Source of the DNA: Minwuia sp.
GTDB taxonomy: Bacteria; Pseudomonadota; Alphaproteobacteria; Minwuiales; Minwuiaceae
Direction of reading: 5' to 3'
DNA: 33,231 nt
Assembly: GCA_029213165.1 (NCBI GenBank)
Contig: JARGNO010000002.1
Coordinates: forward strand, 32,443-65,673
This document shows, in pieces, positions 15,277-23,677 of the stretch. The translations under genes were made by a program, and so were the position numbers. The notes below the pieces were generated by a model. That model saw nothing but the letters and a program-made list of their open reading frames with translations. It ran no database searches and was not told where the DNA came from. How positions within the stretch are numbered: the first letter of the stretch is position 1; each line of letters begins with the position of its first letter.

Positions 15277-18200
15277 TCACATCAGGAACAGCAGGTTGTT
15301 GTCCTGGTCGAAGACTTCGTAAGCGCCCTGCGATGAGTCGTAGAGCATGGAGGCGTTCACGCCACCCAGGCCATCCGACAGGTCGATCTGGGTCACCACG
15401 GTCTCGTCAAAGGTGACGGATCCGGCACCGGCGGGGAACTTCGCCGTCCAGCTGCCATCGCCATTGTCGATGAAATCGACATCGTCCAGCCCGACACCGC
15501 CGTCGGCACCTTCCAGGACCAGCCGGTTGCCGATATCGACGTCGTTGATGATGTCGTTGTTCGACGAACCACCACTGCCCGCCTTGACCAGGAAGGTGTC
15601 GAAGCCTTCGCCACCATCCAGCAGGTCGTCGCCCAGGCCACCCTCCAGCGTGTCGTCGCCCAGACCGCCGAACAGCTGGTCGTCGCCGTTGTCGCCGAGC
15701 AGGCGGTCGAAGCCATCGTCACCGAACAGGGTATCGAAACCGCCGTCGCCATGCAGTTCGTCGTCACCGGTGCCGCCACTGATCAGATCGCGACTGGTGC
15801 CGCCGCCGACCGTGTCGTTCCCGGCACCGCCGTCCAGCGTGTCCTGGCCGCTGCTGCCGAAGACCCTGTCGTCGCCGTCACCACCGGTGACACTGTCCGC
15901 GCCGGAGCCACTGTTGACGAAATCATTGCCCGCGCCCGCGTCAACCACATCGTCGTCGGAGTTCGCGAAGACCACATCGTCACCGTCGCCGGCATTGATC
16001 GTGTCCTTGTTGATACCGCCGTCAATGAAGTCGCCGCCCGCGCCGCCTTCGATCAGGTCCGCACCGCCGCCGCCGACCAGCGTGTCGGCCTCGGCACCAC
16101 CTATCAGTGTGTCATTGCCACCTTCGCCAAAGGCCTCGTCAGCACCCTCGCCAACCGTGACGAAGTCATTGCCCTCGCCCGCCAGCACGAAGTCATCGCC
16201 AAGACCGCCGAAGATCTGGTCATTGCCGGACCCGCCGCGCAGTTCGTCCGTGCCATCGCCACCGACGAGGGTGTCGGCGCCGGATTCGCCTTCCAGCGTG
16301 TCATCGCCAGCGTCGCCGGAAATCACGTCGTTCAGGTTGCCGCCGCGGACCAGATCCGCGCCCTCGCCTGCCGTGATCGTGTCCGAACCACCAAGCCCGG
16401 AGATCGTGTCATTGCCCGCGCCGCCATCGACCGAGTCATTGCCCGGGTCGGCATTGACGAAGTCATCACCGATCCCCGCCGTGATCCGGTCGTCGCCGGT
16501 GCCGCCGCGAATGCGGTCATCGCCGTCACCGCCGTCCAGCGTATCGGCACCGTCACCACCGCGAACCGTATCGTTGCCTGTACCGCCGTCGACCAGGTCG
16601 TCACCATCCTCACCGTCGGCAAAGTCGTCATCGGCACCGCCGAAGAGCTGATCGTTTTCTGTGCCGCCGCGCAGATTGTCGGCGCCGGCGCCACCGATCA
16701 GCGTGTCGTCATGAATGTCACCGCGCAGGGTGTCATCACCGTCGCCGCCATCGAGGCTGTCAGTGCCAGTTAGTCCGAGCAGGCTGTCATTGCCGGCCCC
16801 GCCAAAGGCCGTGTCGTCCTGGCCGCCGGTGTTCAGCGTATCGTTGCCATCCCCGCCGAACAGCAGGTCGTTGTCGAAGTTGCCCTGCAGCAGGTCGTCG
16901 CCAAGTCCGCCCGTGACAATATCGTCGCCACCCGCACCGAACAGCGTGTCCTCGCCTTCGCCACCGGAAACGACATCATTGCCGAGATCGCCACGCACGT
17001 TGTCATTGCCGCGACCGCCATCAATGGTATCGGCACCATCGCCGCCACGTGCGTCGTCGTTGCCATCCCCGCCTTCCAGCACGTCATTGTCGTCACCGCC
17101 GCGCAGCAGGTCCGCTCCCGCACCGCCGACAAGGCTGTCCGCCCCGGCATCACCGCGCAGGGTATCATCGTCATCGCCACCATCCAGGGTGTCACCCCCT
17201 CCGGCACCGATCAGGATGTCGTTGCCCGCCTCACCCAGCACGTTGTCGTCCTGGCTGCGGCCGGTGATCTGATCGTTGCCGCCGCCTGCGGCGAAGATGC
17301 GCGCGTTGCCATCTTCCCGATCCGACAGGGAGACGGTGTCATCGCCACCCAGGGCGGCATCCGTGGTGCCTTCGAGGAAATCCGCTGTGTCGATCGTATC
17401 GAAATCGACGGCATCGTTGCCTTCCGTGAACAGCGGCTCGGGTTCCGGCTCCGGTTCCGGCTCGGTCACGCCCAGCACGGTCTCCACGTCGGTCAGCTGG
17501 AAGACGTTCTCGCCCACGGTAACCGTCCCGGCCTCCGCGTCGTAGACCGCCCCGTCAACGCCGGAGAAATCCACGGTGTCATTGCCGGTGCCGCCAAAGA
17601 TCTCGCCACCGCCGGACCCGGCGATGAACAGGTCATTGCCATGGCTGCCCGACAGCACGTCACGACCCTCGCCGCCGATGATCGTGTCGGCGCTGGAGCT
17701 GCCGTTGATGGTGTCGTCGCCCGCACCGCCGTCCAGGATGTTCTCACCCGAACTGGCCGAGATGACGTCATTGCCCGCGCCGCCACGGATCGTGTCATTG
17801 TCGCTGCCGCCTTCGATCGAGTCAGCGCCATCGCCGCCATCGATCACATCCGCCTGCGAGCCACCGTCGATGGTGTCATCTCCGGCACCGCCGTCGATCA
17901 CATCCACGCCGTCCTCGCCACGGATCTGGTCATTGCCGTCACCGCCACGGATCGTGTCGTCCTGGGACTGGCCGTTCAGCGTGTCATTGCCCGCGCCGCC
18001 GTCCAGCTCATCGGTGCCGCTGGCACCCAGCAGGCTGTCGTCGCCATCATCACCGGAAAGCGTATCGTCACCGCTCTGGCCGTTGATGGTGTCATTGCCC
18101 GCACCGCCACTGATGGCATTGTTCAGGTGGTCGCCGTTCAGATCGTCGTCGCCGCTGTTGTCGGGACCCCTGTCATCATCTCCGTCGTCGCCGTCACCGC

Positions 18201-20415
18201 CTTCAGGCGCGTCGGTGGTTCCCAGCACGGTCTCCACGTCGGTCACCTGGAAGACGTTCTCGCCCACGGTGACCGTTCCGGCCTCCGCGTCGTAGACCGC
18301 CCCGTCAACGCCGGAGAAATCCACCGTGTCATTGCCGGTGCCACCGAAGATCTCGCCGCCGCCGGACCCGGCGATGAACAGGTCATTGCCATGGCTGCCC
18401 GACAGCACGTCACGACCCTCGCCGCCGATGATCGTGTCGGCGCTGGAGCTGCCGTTGATGGTGTCGTCGCCCGCGCCGCCATCCAGGACGTTGCTGCCGG
18501 AGCTCGCCGACAGGAAATCATTGCCTGCGCCGCCACGGATCTGATCATTGCCGCTGCCGCCCTCGATCGAGTCGGCGCCGTCGCCGCCATCGATCACGTC
18601 GTTCTGTGATCCGCCGTCGATGGTGTCGTCCCCGTCGCCACCGCTCAGCTCATCCGCGCCGGACTCACCCTTCAGGACATCGTTGCCGGAGCCACCGAAC
18701 AGGGTGTCGTCCTGCGACTGTCCGTTCAGCGAGTCGTTACCATCACCGCCCAGCAGCGTGTCCTTGCCACTCTGGCCGTTGATGGTGTCATTGCCCGCAC
18801 CACCGTCGATCTCGTTGTTCTTGTGGTCGCCGTTCAGATTGTCGTCAGTACCCGGATCCGACACCCGTGTATCCTTTCGCGCTGCAACTTCTTCAGCCGT
18901 CGACGCACCGATTACGGTCTCGACGCTCTTCAATGTGTAGACACGGTCACCGACCGTTACCGTTCCCGCGTCCTCGTCGTGGACTGCACCTTTGACACCG
19001 GAGAAATCAGCGGTGTCGTCACCCTTGCCGCCGTCAATGACACCGCTGCCCTCGCCCACCCGGAAAAGGTCATCGCCCTTGTCGCCGTCCAGCCGGTCAT
19101 CGCCTGCACCAGCCGTGATCGTGTCGTCACCGTCGCCGCCCTCGATGGTGTCGTCGCCAGCACCGCCATCGATGATGTCATCGCCCTTGTCGCCTTCGAT
19201 CTCGTCATCCCCGGCACCGCCGTTGAGGGAATCGTCGCCGCTCTCGCCTTCTATCTCGTCATCGCCCGATCCGCCTTCAAGCAGATCGTCGCCACGGCTT
19301 CCTTCGAGTTCGCGATCACGGTCCCGGTCGCCGTCATCATCTTCCTGCGTCCTGGCCTCGCGTGCACCGCGCACTTCCTCGATGCCCTCAAGGCTGAACA
19401 GGGCATCTCCAGCCTGCACGGTGCTGGTTTCCGCGTCGAAGACAGCATCGTCCAGGCCGGAAAAGTCGACCGTATCCCTGCCCGAACCACCAGAGATGAC
19501 GCCGCCGCCATCTCCCGCGATGAACAGGTCATCATTGTCGCCGCCGTAGAGTTCATCGACGCCGGAGCCGCCCGTCAGCGTGTCATCACCGGAACTGCCG
19601 AACAGCGTGTCATCACCTGTGCCGCCATTCAGTGCATCGTCCTGCGATCCGCCGTCAGCAACATCGTCACCGTCACCGCCTTCGATCGAATCCTCGCCAC
19701 TGTCGCCCTGCAGCGTGTCGGCGCCCGCACCACCGGTCAGACTGTCGTCCTGTGACTCGCCCCTGATCAGGTCGTCGCCGGCACCACCATCGATGGCATC
19801 CTTGCCACTGGCACCTGAAAGGGTGTCGTTGCCATCAGCACCCCGAAGCGTGTCGTCGCCACTCTCACCGCGGATGTCATCGTTGCCTGCACCGCCTTCG
19901 AGTTCGTCGTCCTTGTGATTGCCGCTGAGCCGCTGGTCACTGTCCCGGTCGCCCTCCGGTTCCTCACCCAGCGAGGAGATCGAGACGGATTCCTTGCCGG
20001 AACCGGCCTTCTCGGCATCGCTGTCGCGGGAAAAGAAAGCCTCACCTTCGTCGATCGACCTGGCATCGAAGGAAAGAATCAGTGCGATCTCTTCGCCGTT
20101 CGGGGTTTCGCCCACGGCAGTGAGGGTCCCCGTGTCGTCATCGCCGCTCTGCGAAGACGAGCGGCCGACAGAGGCGTCATTCACCTCGATCAGCCGACCG
20201 CGCTCATCGGTGAAGGAAAAGCTGATCTTCTCGCCGGGGTCGAGCGTCTGCGGGTCGCGATCATCGCTCGCCACGATCCTCAATCCGCTGACGTCCGTCG
20301 AATCGACATCGGCCTTGTGCACGCGCGTCTTGCCGATCTTGGTATCGACGTTCTTCCCGCTTGCGTAGGAAAACGTGGCGTCGATCTCACCTGTGATCGT
20401 CTTGTCGCTCGGCAT
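15277..20415 (-). CDS. Large modular RTX (calcium-binding nonapeptide repeat) protein
   Basis: This 1712-residue, cysteine-free, very acidic protein is probably exported by a type I system. Residues 1-160 form a beta-rich N-terminal domain I do not recognise. Four blocks of GGxGxDxxx nonapeptides follow (about 163-295, 367-448, 527-677, 757-927), each ending in a conserved 56-residue segment (295-350, 448-503, 677-732, 927-982) built on DTVDFSG...AVYDAEAGTVTVGE...VETV. A Glu-Pro linker is at 984-994, and then a long uninterrupted RTX block (about 1047-1603). The C-terminal 1604-1712 region ends in NNLLFLM, like type I secretion signals. The repeats bind calcium and fold as beta-rolls outside the cell. 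GGAGG lies seven bases before the ATG. No transporter (HlyB/HlyD/TolC) or activator gene is nearby. No enzymatic domain is visible, so an adhesin or surface-layer-like role is possible but unproven. Confidence 0.93.
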   Translation of the reverse strand: MPSDKTITGEIDATFSYASGKNVDTKIGKTRVHKADVDSTDVSGLRIVASDDRDPQTLDPGEKISFSFTDERGRLIEVNDASVGRSSSQSGDDDTGTLTAVGETPNGEEIALILSFDARSIDEGEAFFSRDSDAEKAGSGKESVSISSLGEEPEGDRDSDQRLSGNHKDDELEGGAGNDDIRGESGDDTLRGADGNDTLSGASGKDAIDGGAGDDLIRGESQDDSLTGGAGADTLQGDSGEDSIEGGDGDDVADGGSQDDALNGGTGDDTLFGSSGDDTLTGGSGVDELYGGDNDDLFIAGDGGGVISGGSGRDTVDFSGLDDAVFDAETSTVQAGDALFSLEGIEEVRGAREARTQEDDDGDRDRDRELEGSRGDDLLEGGSGDDEIEGESGDDSLNGGAGDDEIEGDKGDDIIDGGAGDDTIEGGDGDDTITAGAGDDRLDGDKGDDLFRVGEGSGVIDGGKGDDTADFSGVKGAVHDEDAGTVTVGDRVYTLKSVETVIGASTAEEVAARKDTRVSDPGTDDNLNGDHKNNEIDGGAGNDTINGQSGKDTLLGGDGNDSLNGQSQDDTLFGGSGNDVLKGESGADELSGGDGDDTIDGGSQNDVIDGGDGADSIEGGSGNDQIRGGAGNDFLSASSGSNVLDGGAGDDTINGSSSADTIIGGEGRDVLSGSHGNDLFIAGSGGGEIFGGTGNDTVDFSGVDGAVYDAEAGTVTVGENVFQVTDVETVLGTTDAPEGGDGDDGDDDRGPDNSGDDDLNGDHLNNAISGGAGNDTINGQSGDDTLSGDDGDDSLLGASGTDELDGGAGNDTLNGQSQDDTIRGGDGNDQIRGEDGVDVIDGGAGDDTIDGGSQADVIDGGDGADSIEGGSDNDTIRGGAGNDVISASSGENILDGGAGDDTINGSSSADTIIGGEGRDVLSGSHGNDLFIAGSGGGEIFGGTGNDTVDFSGVDGAVYDAEAGTVTVGENVFQLTDVETVLGVTEPEPEPEPEPLFTEGNDAVDFDTIDTADFLEGTTDAALGGDDTVSLSDREDGNARIFAAGGGNDQITGRSQDDNVLGEAGNDILIGAGGGDTLDGGDDDDTLRGDAGADSLVGGAGADLLRGGDDNDVLEGGDGNDDARGGDGADTIDGGRGNDNVRGDLGNDVVSGGEGEDTLFGAGGDDIVTGGLGDDLLQGNFDNDLLFGGDGNDTLNTGGQDDTAFGGAGNDSLLGLTGTDSLDGGDGDDTLRGDIHDDTLIGGAGADNLRGGTENDQLFGGADDDFADGEDGDDLVDGGTGNDTVRGGDGADTLDGGDGDDRIRGGTGDDRITAGIGDDFVNADPGNDSVDGGAGNDTISGLGGSDTITAGEGADLVRGGNLNDVISGDAGDDTLEGESGADTLVGGDGTDELRGGSGNDQIFGGLGDDFVLAGEGNDFVTVGEGADEAFGEGGNDTLIGGAEADTLVGGGGADLIEGGAGGDFIDGGINKDTINAGDGDDVVFANSDDDVVDAGAGNDFVNSGSGADSVTGGDGDDRVFGSSGQDTLDGGAGNDTVGGGTSRDLISGGTGDDELHGDGGFDTLFGDDGFDRLLGDNGDDQLFGGLGDDTLEGGLGDDLLDGGEGFDTFLVKAGSGGSSNNDIINDVDIGNRLVLEGADGGVGLDDVDFIDNGDGSWTAKFPAGAGSVTFDETVVTQIDLSDGLGGVNASMLYDSSQGAYEVFDQDNNLLFLM
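17470..17865 (-). repeat. RTX duplicated block, copy B (protein residues 851-982)
   Basis: It is near-identical to the block at 18220-18615, with an offset of exactly 750 nt (250 codons). Bases 17609-17724 match 18359-18474 without a difference, synonymous positions included. This indicates recent duplication or gene conversion within the gene. Confidence 0.9.
18220..18615 (-). repeat. RTX duplicated block, copy A (protein residues 601-732)
   Basis: This is the partner of the block at 17470-17865. The proteins differ at only a few positions (for example QVTD against QLTD, and SGNDQI against SDNDTI). Confidence 0.9.
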
Positions 20416-20446
20416 TTTCAGGCCTCCGCTTCAGTCTCATTCCGGT

Positions 20447-20458
20447 TCAGGGCGCCAA
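20447..20458. promoter_or_regulatory. 12-bp inverted-repeat arm, RTX side
   Basis: TCAGGGCGCCAA lies 32 bp upstream of the RTX start. Its exact reverse complement lies at 20594-20605, with centres 147 bp apart. It may be a regulator site pair. Confidence 0.3.
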
Positions 20459-20593
20459 ATGACCATGCGCAGATGAACAAACCATCTATGGAGGTTCGCA
20501 ACCAGCGTGCCAGACAGAAACAGGGCGAATGAGCCGGGTTTTCCACCGATTTCAGAACGATTTCCCGTGATATGTCTCAGAAAGGGACATTGA

Positions 20594-20605
20594 TTGGCGC
20601 CCTGA
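20594..20605. promoter_or_regulatory. 12-bp inverted-repeat arm, dehydrogenase side
   Basis: TTGGCGCCCTGA is the reverse complement of 20447-20458. It lies 124 bp before the acyl-CoA dehydrogenase start. Confidence 0.3.
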
Positions 20606-20647
20606 CTGGATCAACGTACATCTACGGGACAGTTTGACAGACGTAAC

Positions 20648-20669
20648 CAATGCCAATTGTTGCGCATTG
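20648..20669. promoter_or_regulatory. Dyad CAATGC-N10-GCATTG upstream of the acyl-CoA dehydrogenase gene
   Basis: Two 6-bp arms are separated by 10 bp, just downstream of a TTGACA hexamer, about 60 bp before the ATG. The position suits an operator of the TetR/MarR kind, but no regulator gene is adjacent. Confidence 0.3.
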
Positions 20670-20728
20670 TCGCCTTCCTGACGCATTCTCGTCCCTATCG
20701 AAACCAACACTGAACCTGGCGAGGGAAC

Positions 20729-22495
20729 ATGAACGCCCCGATCATCGACACTTCCGTCAGCTCGGCCAAGCTGGCACGGGACGTACGCGGTCAGAACTTC
20801 TTCGAGATCGACCGGTCGCTCCAGTCACTGTTGAGCATCTATTGCCCGGATCCCCTGCGGGAGCACATGTGGCCCCACTGGCAGCGCCTCGGCGCTGTTG
20901 CCGGCGGGTCACTGGATGAACTGGCTGATATTGCCGAACGGCACCCACCAAAGCTGCACTATCGCGACCGGTTCGGACGGGACAGGGAATGGATCGAGTA
21001 TCACCCCGCCTATCGTGACATGGAACGGGTCGCCTTCACGGACTACGGATTGCACATGATGAGCCACCGGCCCGGTGTGCTGGGCTGGTCCGAAACCGTA
21101 CCTGCAATTGCCAAATATGCGTTCACCTATCTGTTCGTGCAGGCGGAGTTCGGGCTGATGTGCCCGGTCAGCCTGACCGACACGGGACTGGCGATGCTGC
21201 TGAAATTCGGCGATGCCGAGATCCAGGAGAGATTTGCCAATCGCATTGCCGTCCAGGACGCGGACACGATGCTGCGCTGCTCCCAGTTCATGACGGAGAA
21301 AGCCGGCGGCTCGGACGTCGGCCTGGTCGAGACGGTGGCCCGGCGGGAGGGCGAGGGCTGGCGGCTCTACGGCGAGAAATGGTTCTGCAGCAACACCGAC
21401 GCTGACGTGGCACTGCTGCTGGCCCGGCCCGAGGGACGGGGGGCCGGCACCCGGGGCCTGGGCCTGTTCGTGATGCCCAAGACCCTGCCTGACGGCAGCC
21501 GCAACAATTACCGGATCATGCGTCTGAAGGACAAGCTCGGCACCAATTCCATGGCGTCGGGAGAGATTGTCATGGAAGGCGCGCAGGCCTGGGTGGTTGG
21601 CGACGTGGAGGATGGTATCCGCCAGATGATGGCGCAAGTGAACCTGTCCCGGCTGAGCCACGGGGTCCGTGCCGCCGCGCTGATGCGCCGTTGTCTGAAC
21701 GAGGCCCTGGTCGCGGCAGAGACCCGCACGGCATTTGGCCAGCAGGTGGCCGACATGCCGCTGGCGCAGCGGCAGCTGATGAAGATGATGGTGCCGACGG
21801 AGCAATCGCTCAGCATGTACGCCTATGCCGCGCAGCAGATGGACGCGGCCAAGGCGGGGGACAAGGCAGCCGAGACGCGTCTCAGGATCGTCACGCCGCT
21901 CTACAAGTTCCGGGCCTGCCGCGACAACCCCGGGGTCGCAACAGCAGCGATGGAGATGCGGGGCGGCAATGGATACATCGAAGACTTCGTCAATCCGCGC
22001 CTGATACGCGATTCGCAGATTGGATTGCTCTGGGAGGGGACCAGCAATATCAACGGCCTGGACGTTCTGACGCGTGCGGTCGCGAAGGTGGGCGCACATA
22101 CGGCACTTGCGGCGGACATAAGCGAAAGGCTTGCGGCCAGCAATGCCCTGCCCCCTGTGCTGCGCGACGATGCCGGCGCGTGCCTTGATCGCGCCACGGC
22201 GATGGCGGACGAGGTTGCAAGGCGAGGCGACGAAACCCAGGCACGCCGGGTATCGAGCGCCCTGTACCATAGCGTGACCGCATCGCTGATGGCCTGGGAG
22301 GGAGCGACGCTCGGTTCGCGCGGAGACGACGCGCGGCGCCTGCTTCTGGCGCGCATGGTCATTGATCAGCGTCTCAAACCGTCGGACCCCCTCGCGACCG
22401 AGGATGGGGAGTTCAATCGTGCCGCATCCGCCCGCTTGCTGGATCCAGCACCGGTACCCCTTGCGGAAGCGTCAGAACTGCTTCGCTTGTCGTGA
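20729..22495 (+). CDS. Acyl-CoA dehydrogenase family protein (AidB-like)
   Basis: This is a 588-residue FAD-dependent acyl-CoA dehydrogenase homologue. Its length and an N-terminal region of about 100 extra residues resemble the AidB/long-chain group more than the about 380-residue core family. Visible motifs are MTEKAGGSDVG (188-198, FAD/substrate region), RTAFGQQV (333-340), and MRGGNGYIEDFVNPRLIRDSQIGLLWEGT, with E436 in the WEGT motif at the usual catalytic-base position. It probably oxidises an acyl-CoA to the enoyl-CoA and passes electrons to ETF; an AidB-like DNA-protection role is an alternative. GCGAGGGAAC precedes the ATG. Its TGA overlaps the GTG start of a histidine kinase, an unusual pairing. 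Confidence 0.9.
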   Translation: MNAPIIDTSVSSAKLARDVRGQNFFEIDRSLQSLLSIYCPDPLREHMWPHWQRLGAVAGGSLDELADIAERHPPKLHYRDRFGRDREWIEYHPAYRDMERVAFTDYGLHMMSHRPGVLGWSETVPAIAKYAFTYLFVQAEFGLMCPVSLTDTGLAMLLKFGDAEIQERFANRIAVQDADTMLRCSQFMTEKAGGSDVGLVETVARREGEGWRLYGEKWFCSNTDADVALLLARPEGRGAGTRGLGLFVMPKTLPDGSRNNYRIMRLKDKLGTNSMASGEIVMEGAQAWVVGDVEDGIRQMMAQVNLSRLSHGVRAAALMRRCLNEALVAAETRTAFGQQVADMPLAQRQLMKMMVPTEQSLSMYAYAAQQMDAAKAGDKAAETRLRIVTPLYKFRACRDNPGVATAAMEMRGGNGYIEDFVNPRLIRDSQIGLLWEGTSNINGLDVLTRAVAKVGAHTALAADISERLAASNALPPVLRDDAGACLDRATAMADEVARRGDETQARRVSSALYHSVTASLMAWEGATLGSRGDDARRLLLARMVIDQRLKPSDPLATEDGEFNRAASARLLDPAPVPLAEASELLRLS

Positions 22496-23580
22496 GTCCC
22501 CCGATCATTGAACTGACCGGGGCCGAACAGCGGGATGTGGACGCTGTCGAGAATGGCTTCGGACGCTTCGCCAGATACCTGGTCGGACGTTTCGGGGCCG
22601 TCAGAAGCTCGATGCTTGCCACGGCGGCCATTACGCTGGTGACTGCCCTGACCTGCCTGATCACCTATGAGGCGATAGGACTCGATTACCTTGGCAATCC
22701 GATATCCGTGGTGATGCCGATTGTCATGCCCATCGTCACAGCCTTTCCGACGACCCTTGTGATCCACAGGCTTGTCGCCGCAACGATGGCCCGGGAACGC
22801 CAGGGGCTTCGTCATCAGGCCGCACTCCGCGCCGCAGCGGAAGAATCTGCCATGCATCGCGCCCGCGCGGAGAAGACCAGCCAGGCGACCTCCGACTTCC
22901 TGGCCAGCATGAGTCACGAGTTGCGGACACCGCTGAATGCGATCATCGGCGGTGCGGACATGATCAGGAACCAGTCCCTGGGACCAGTCGGCGACCAGCG
23001 GTATCTGCAAACGGCAGAGGACATTTCGCTGGGGGGCATGCATCTGCTGCAGATGATCAACGCCATTCTCGACCTGGCGAAGCTGGAGCGTGGTGCCCAC
23101 GCGTTTCAGTTGGAACCCATTCCCGTCGGCGAGATCATGGAGAATGCGGTGAGGATCGTGCGCGGGCAGGCCGAACAGGCCGGAATCGCGATCAGGTTCA
23201 TTCCACCGGATGAAGATCTGCAGATCATCTGTGATGACCAGGCCATGCGCCAGGTCATGCTCAACCTGTTGTCCAATGCGATCAAGTTCTCACCTGCAGA
23301 GAGCACGGTCCGTGTTGATGCCATCGCGGATCAGGCAGGGCAGATCTGCATCCGTGTCACGGACTCAGGTGTCGGAATTCCGCCGGACCAGCTGGGAGAC
23401 ATCTTCGAGCCGTTCATCCAGATCGACAACGTGCGGACGCGGTCGCAGCAAGGCACCGGTCTCGGCCTCGCCATCGTGCGCACGATGGTCGAGCAGCAGG
23501 GCGGACAGGTGACCGTCGAAAGCGTGCCAGGCAAGGGTTCCGTGTTCAGTCTGGCGTTCGAGGCTGCCGCAAAGGTTTGA
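22492..23580 (+). CDS. Membrane-bound sensor histidine kinase
   Basis: This 362-residue protein starts at a GTG that overlaps the stop of the acyl-CoA dehydrogenase gene (GTGA). Two membrane helices (about 40-60 and 70-95) leave almost no periplasmic loop, so it probably senses a membrane or cytosolic cue. A short coiled linker leads to the HisKA domain with H142 in FLASMSHELRTPLNAIIGG. The HATPase_c domain has an N box at LNLLSNAIKFS (N262), G1 DSGVGIPP (291-298), an F box at IFEPFIQ, and G2 GTGLGLAIV (321-329). It autophosphorylates on H142 and should pass phosphate to a response regulator, but none is encoded in the window. Its coupling to an acyl-CoA dehydrogenase suggests a link to lipid or acyl-CoA status, which is inference. 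Confidence 0.92.
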   Translation: MSPPIIELTGAEQRDVDAVENGFGRFARYLVGRFGAVRSSMLATAAITLVTALTCLITYEAIGLDYLGNPISVVMPIVMPIVTAFPTTLVIHRLVAATMARERQGLRHQAALRAAAEESAMHRARAEKTSQATSDFLASMSHELRTPLNAIIGGADMIRNQSLGPVGDQRYLQTAEDISLGGMHLLQMINAILDLAKLERGAHAFQLEPIPVGEIMENAVRIVRGQAEQAGIAIRFIPPDEDLQIICDDQAMRQVMLNLLSNAIKFSPAESTVRVDAIADQAGQICIRVTDSGVGIPPDQLGDIFEPFIQIDNVRTRSQQGTGLGLAIVRTMVEQQGGQVTVESVPGKGSVFSLAFEAAAKV

Positions 23581-23677
23581 CAGCCGGTCACGGCACGATC
23601 AAAAGTCCCCCGAGGCGATTTCACGCCGCATAGAGATTCCCGCTAGCAAAGCGACAACTGAACCGCAAGGCGCCACC

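Larger units (their letters stand above)
20416..20728. other. Intergenic region between the RTX gene and the acyl-CoA dehydrogenase gene (313 bp)
   Basis: This is a divergent gap without a plausible gene. It must hold promoters for both the RTX gene and the acyl-CoA dehydrogenase/kinase operon. It contains a pair of inverted 12-mers and a 22-bp dyad near the dehydrogenase side, described separately. A TTGACA hexamer at 20634-20639 could be a -35 box for the plus strand, but no good -10 box follows at 16-18 bp. Confidence 0.6.

Noticed and set aside
15347-19918. Long plus-strand open frames opposite the RTX gene (for example 15751-16773, 15347-16651, 17641-18609 and 18823-19755)
   Set aside because: They mirror the 27-nt period of the RTX repeats: Ala/Val/Asp-rich or Ser/Pro-rich periodic sequences with no family resemblance and no start signals. 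Periodic GC-rich coding DNA keeps antisense frames open.
20909-22270. 453-residue minus-strand open frame inside the acyl-CoA dehydrogenase gene
   Set aside because: The dehydrogenase motifs on the plus strand are clear, and the antisense product is His/Arg/Pro-rich without family features.
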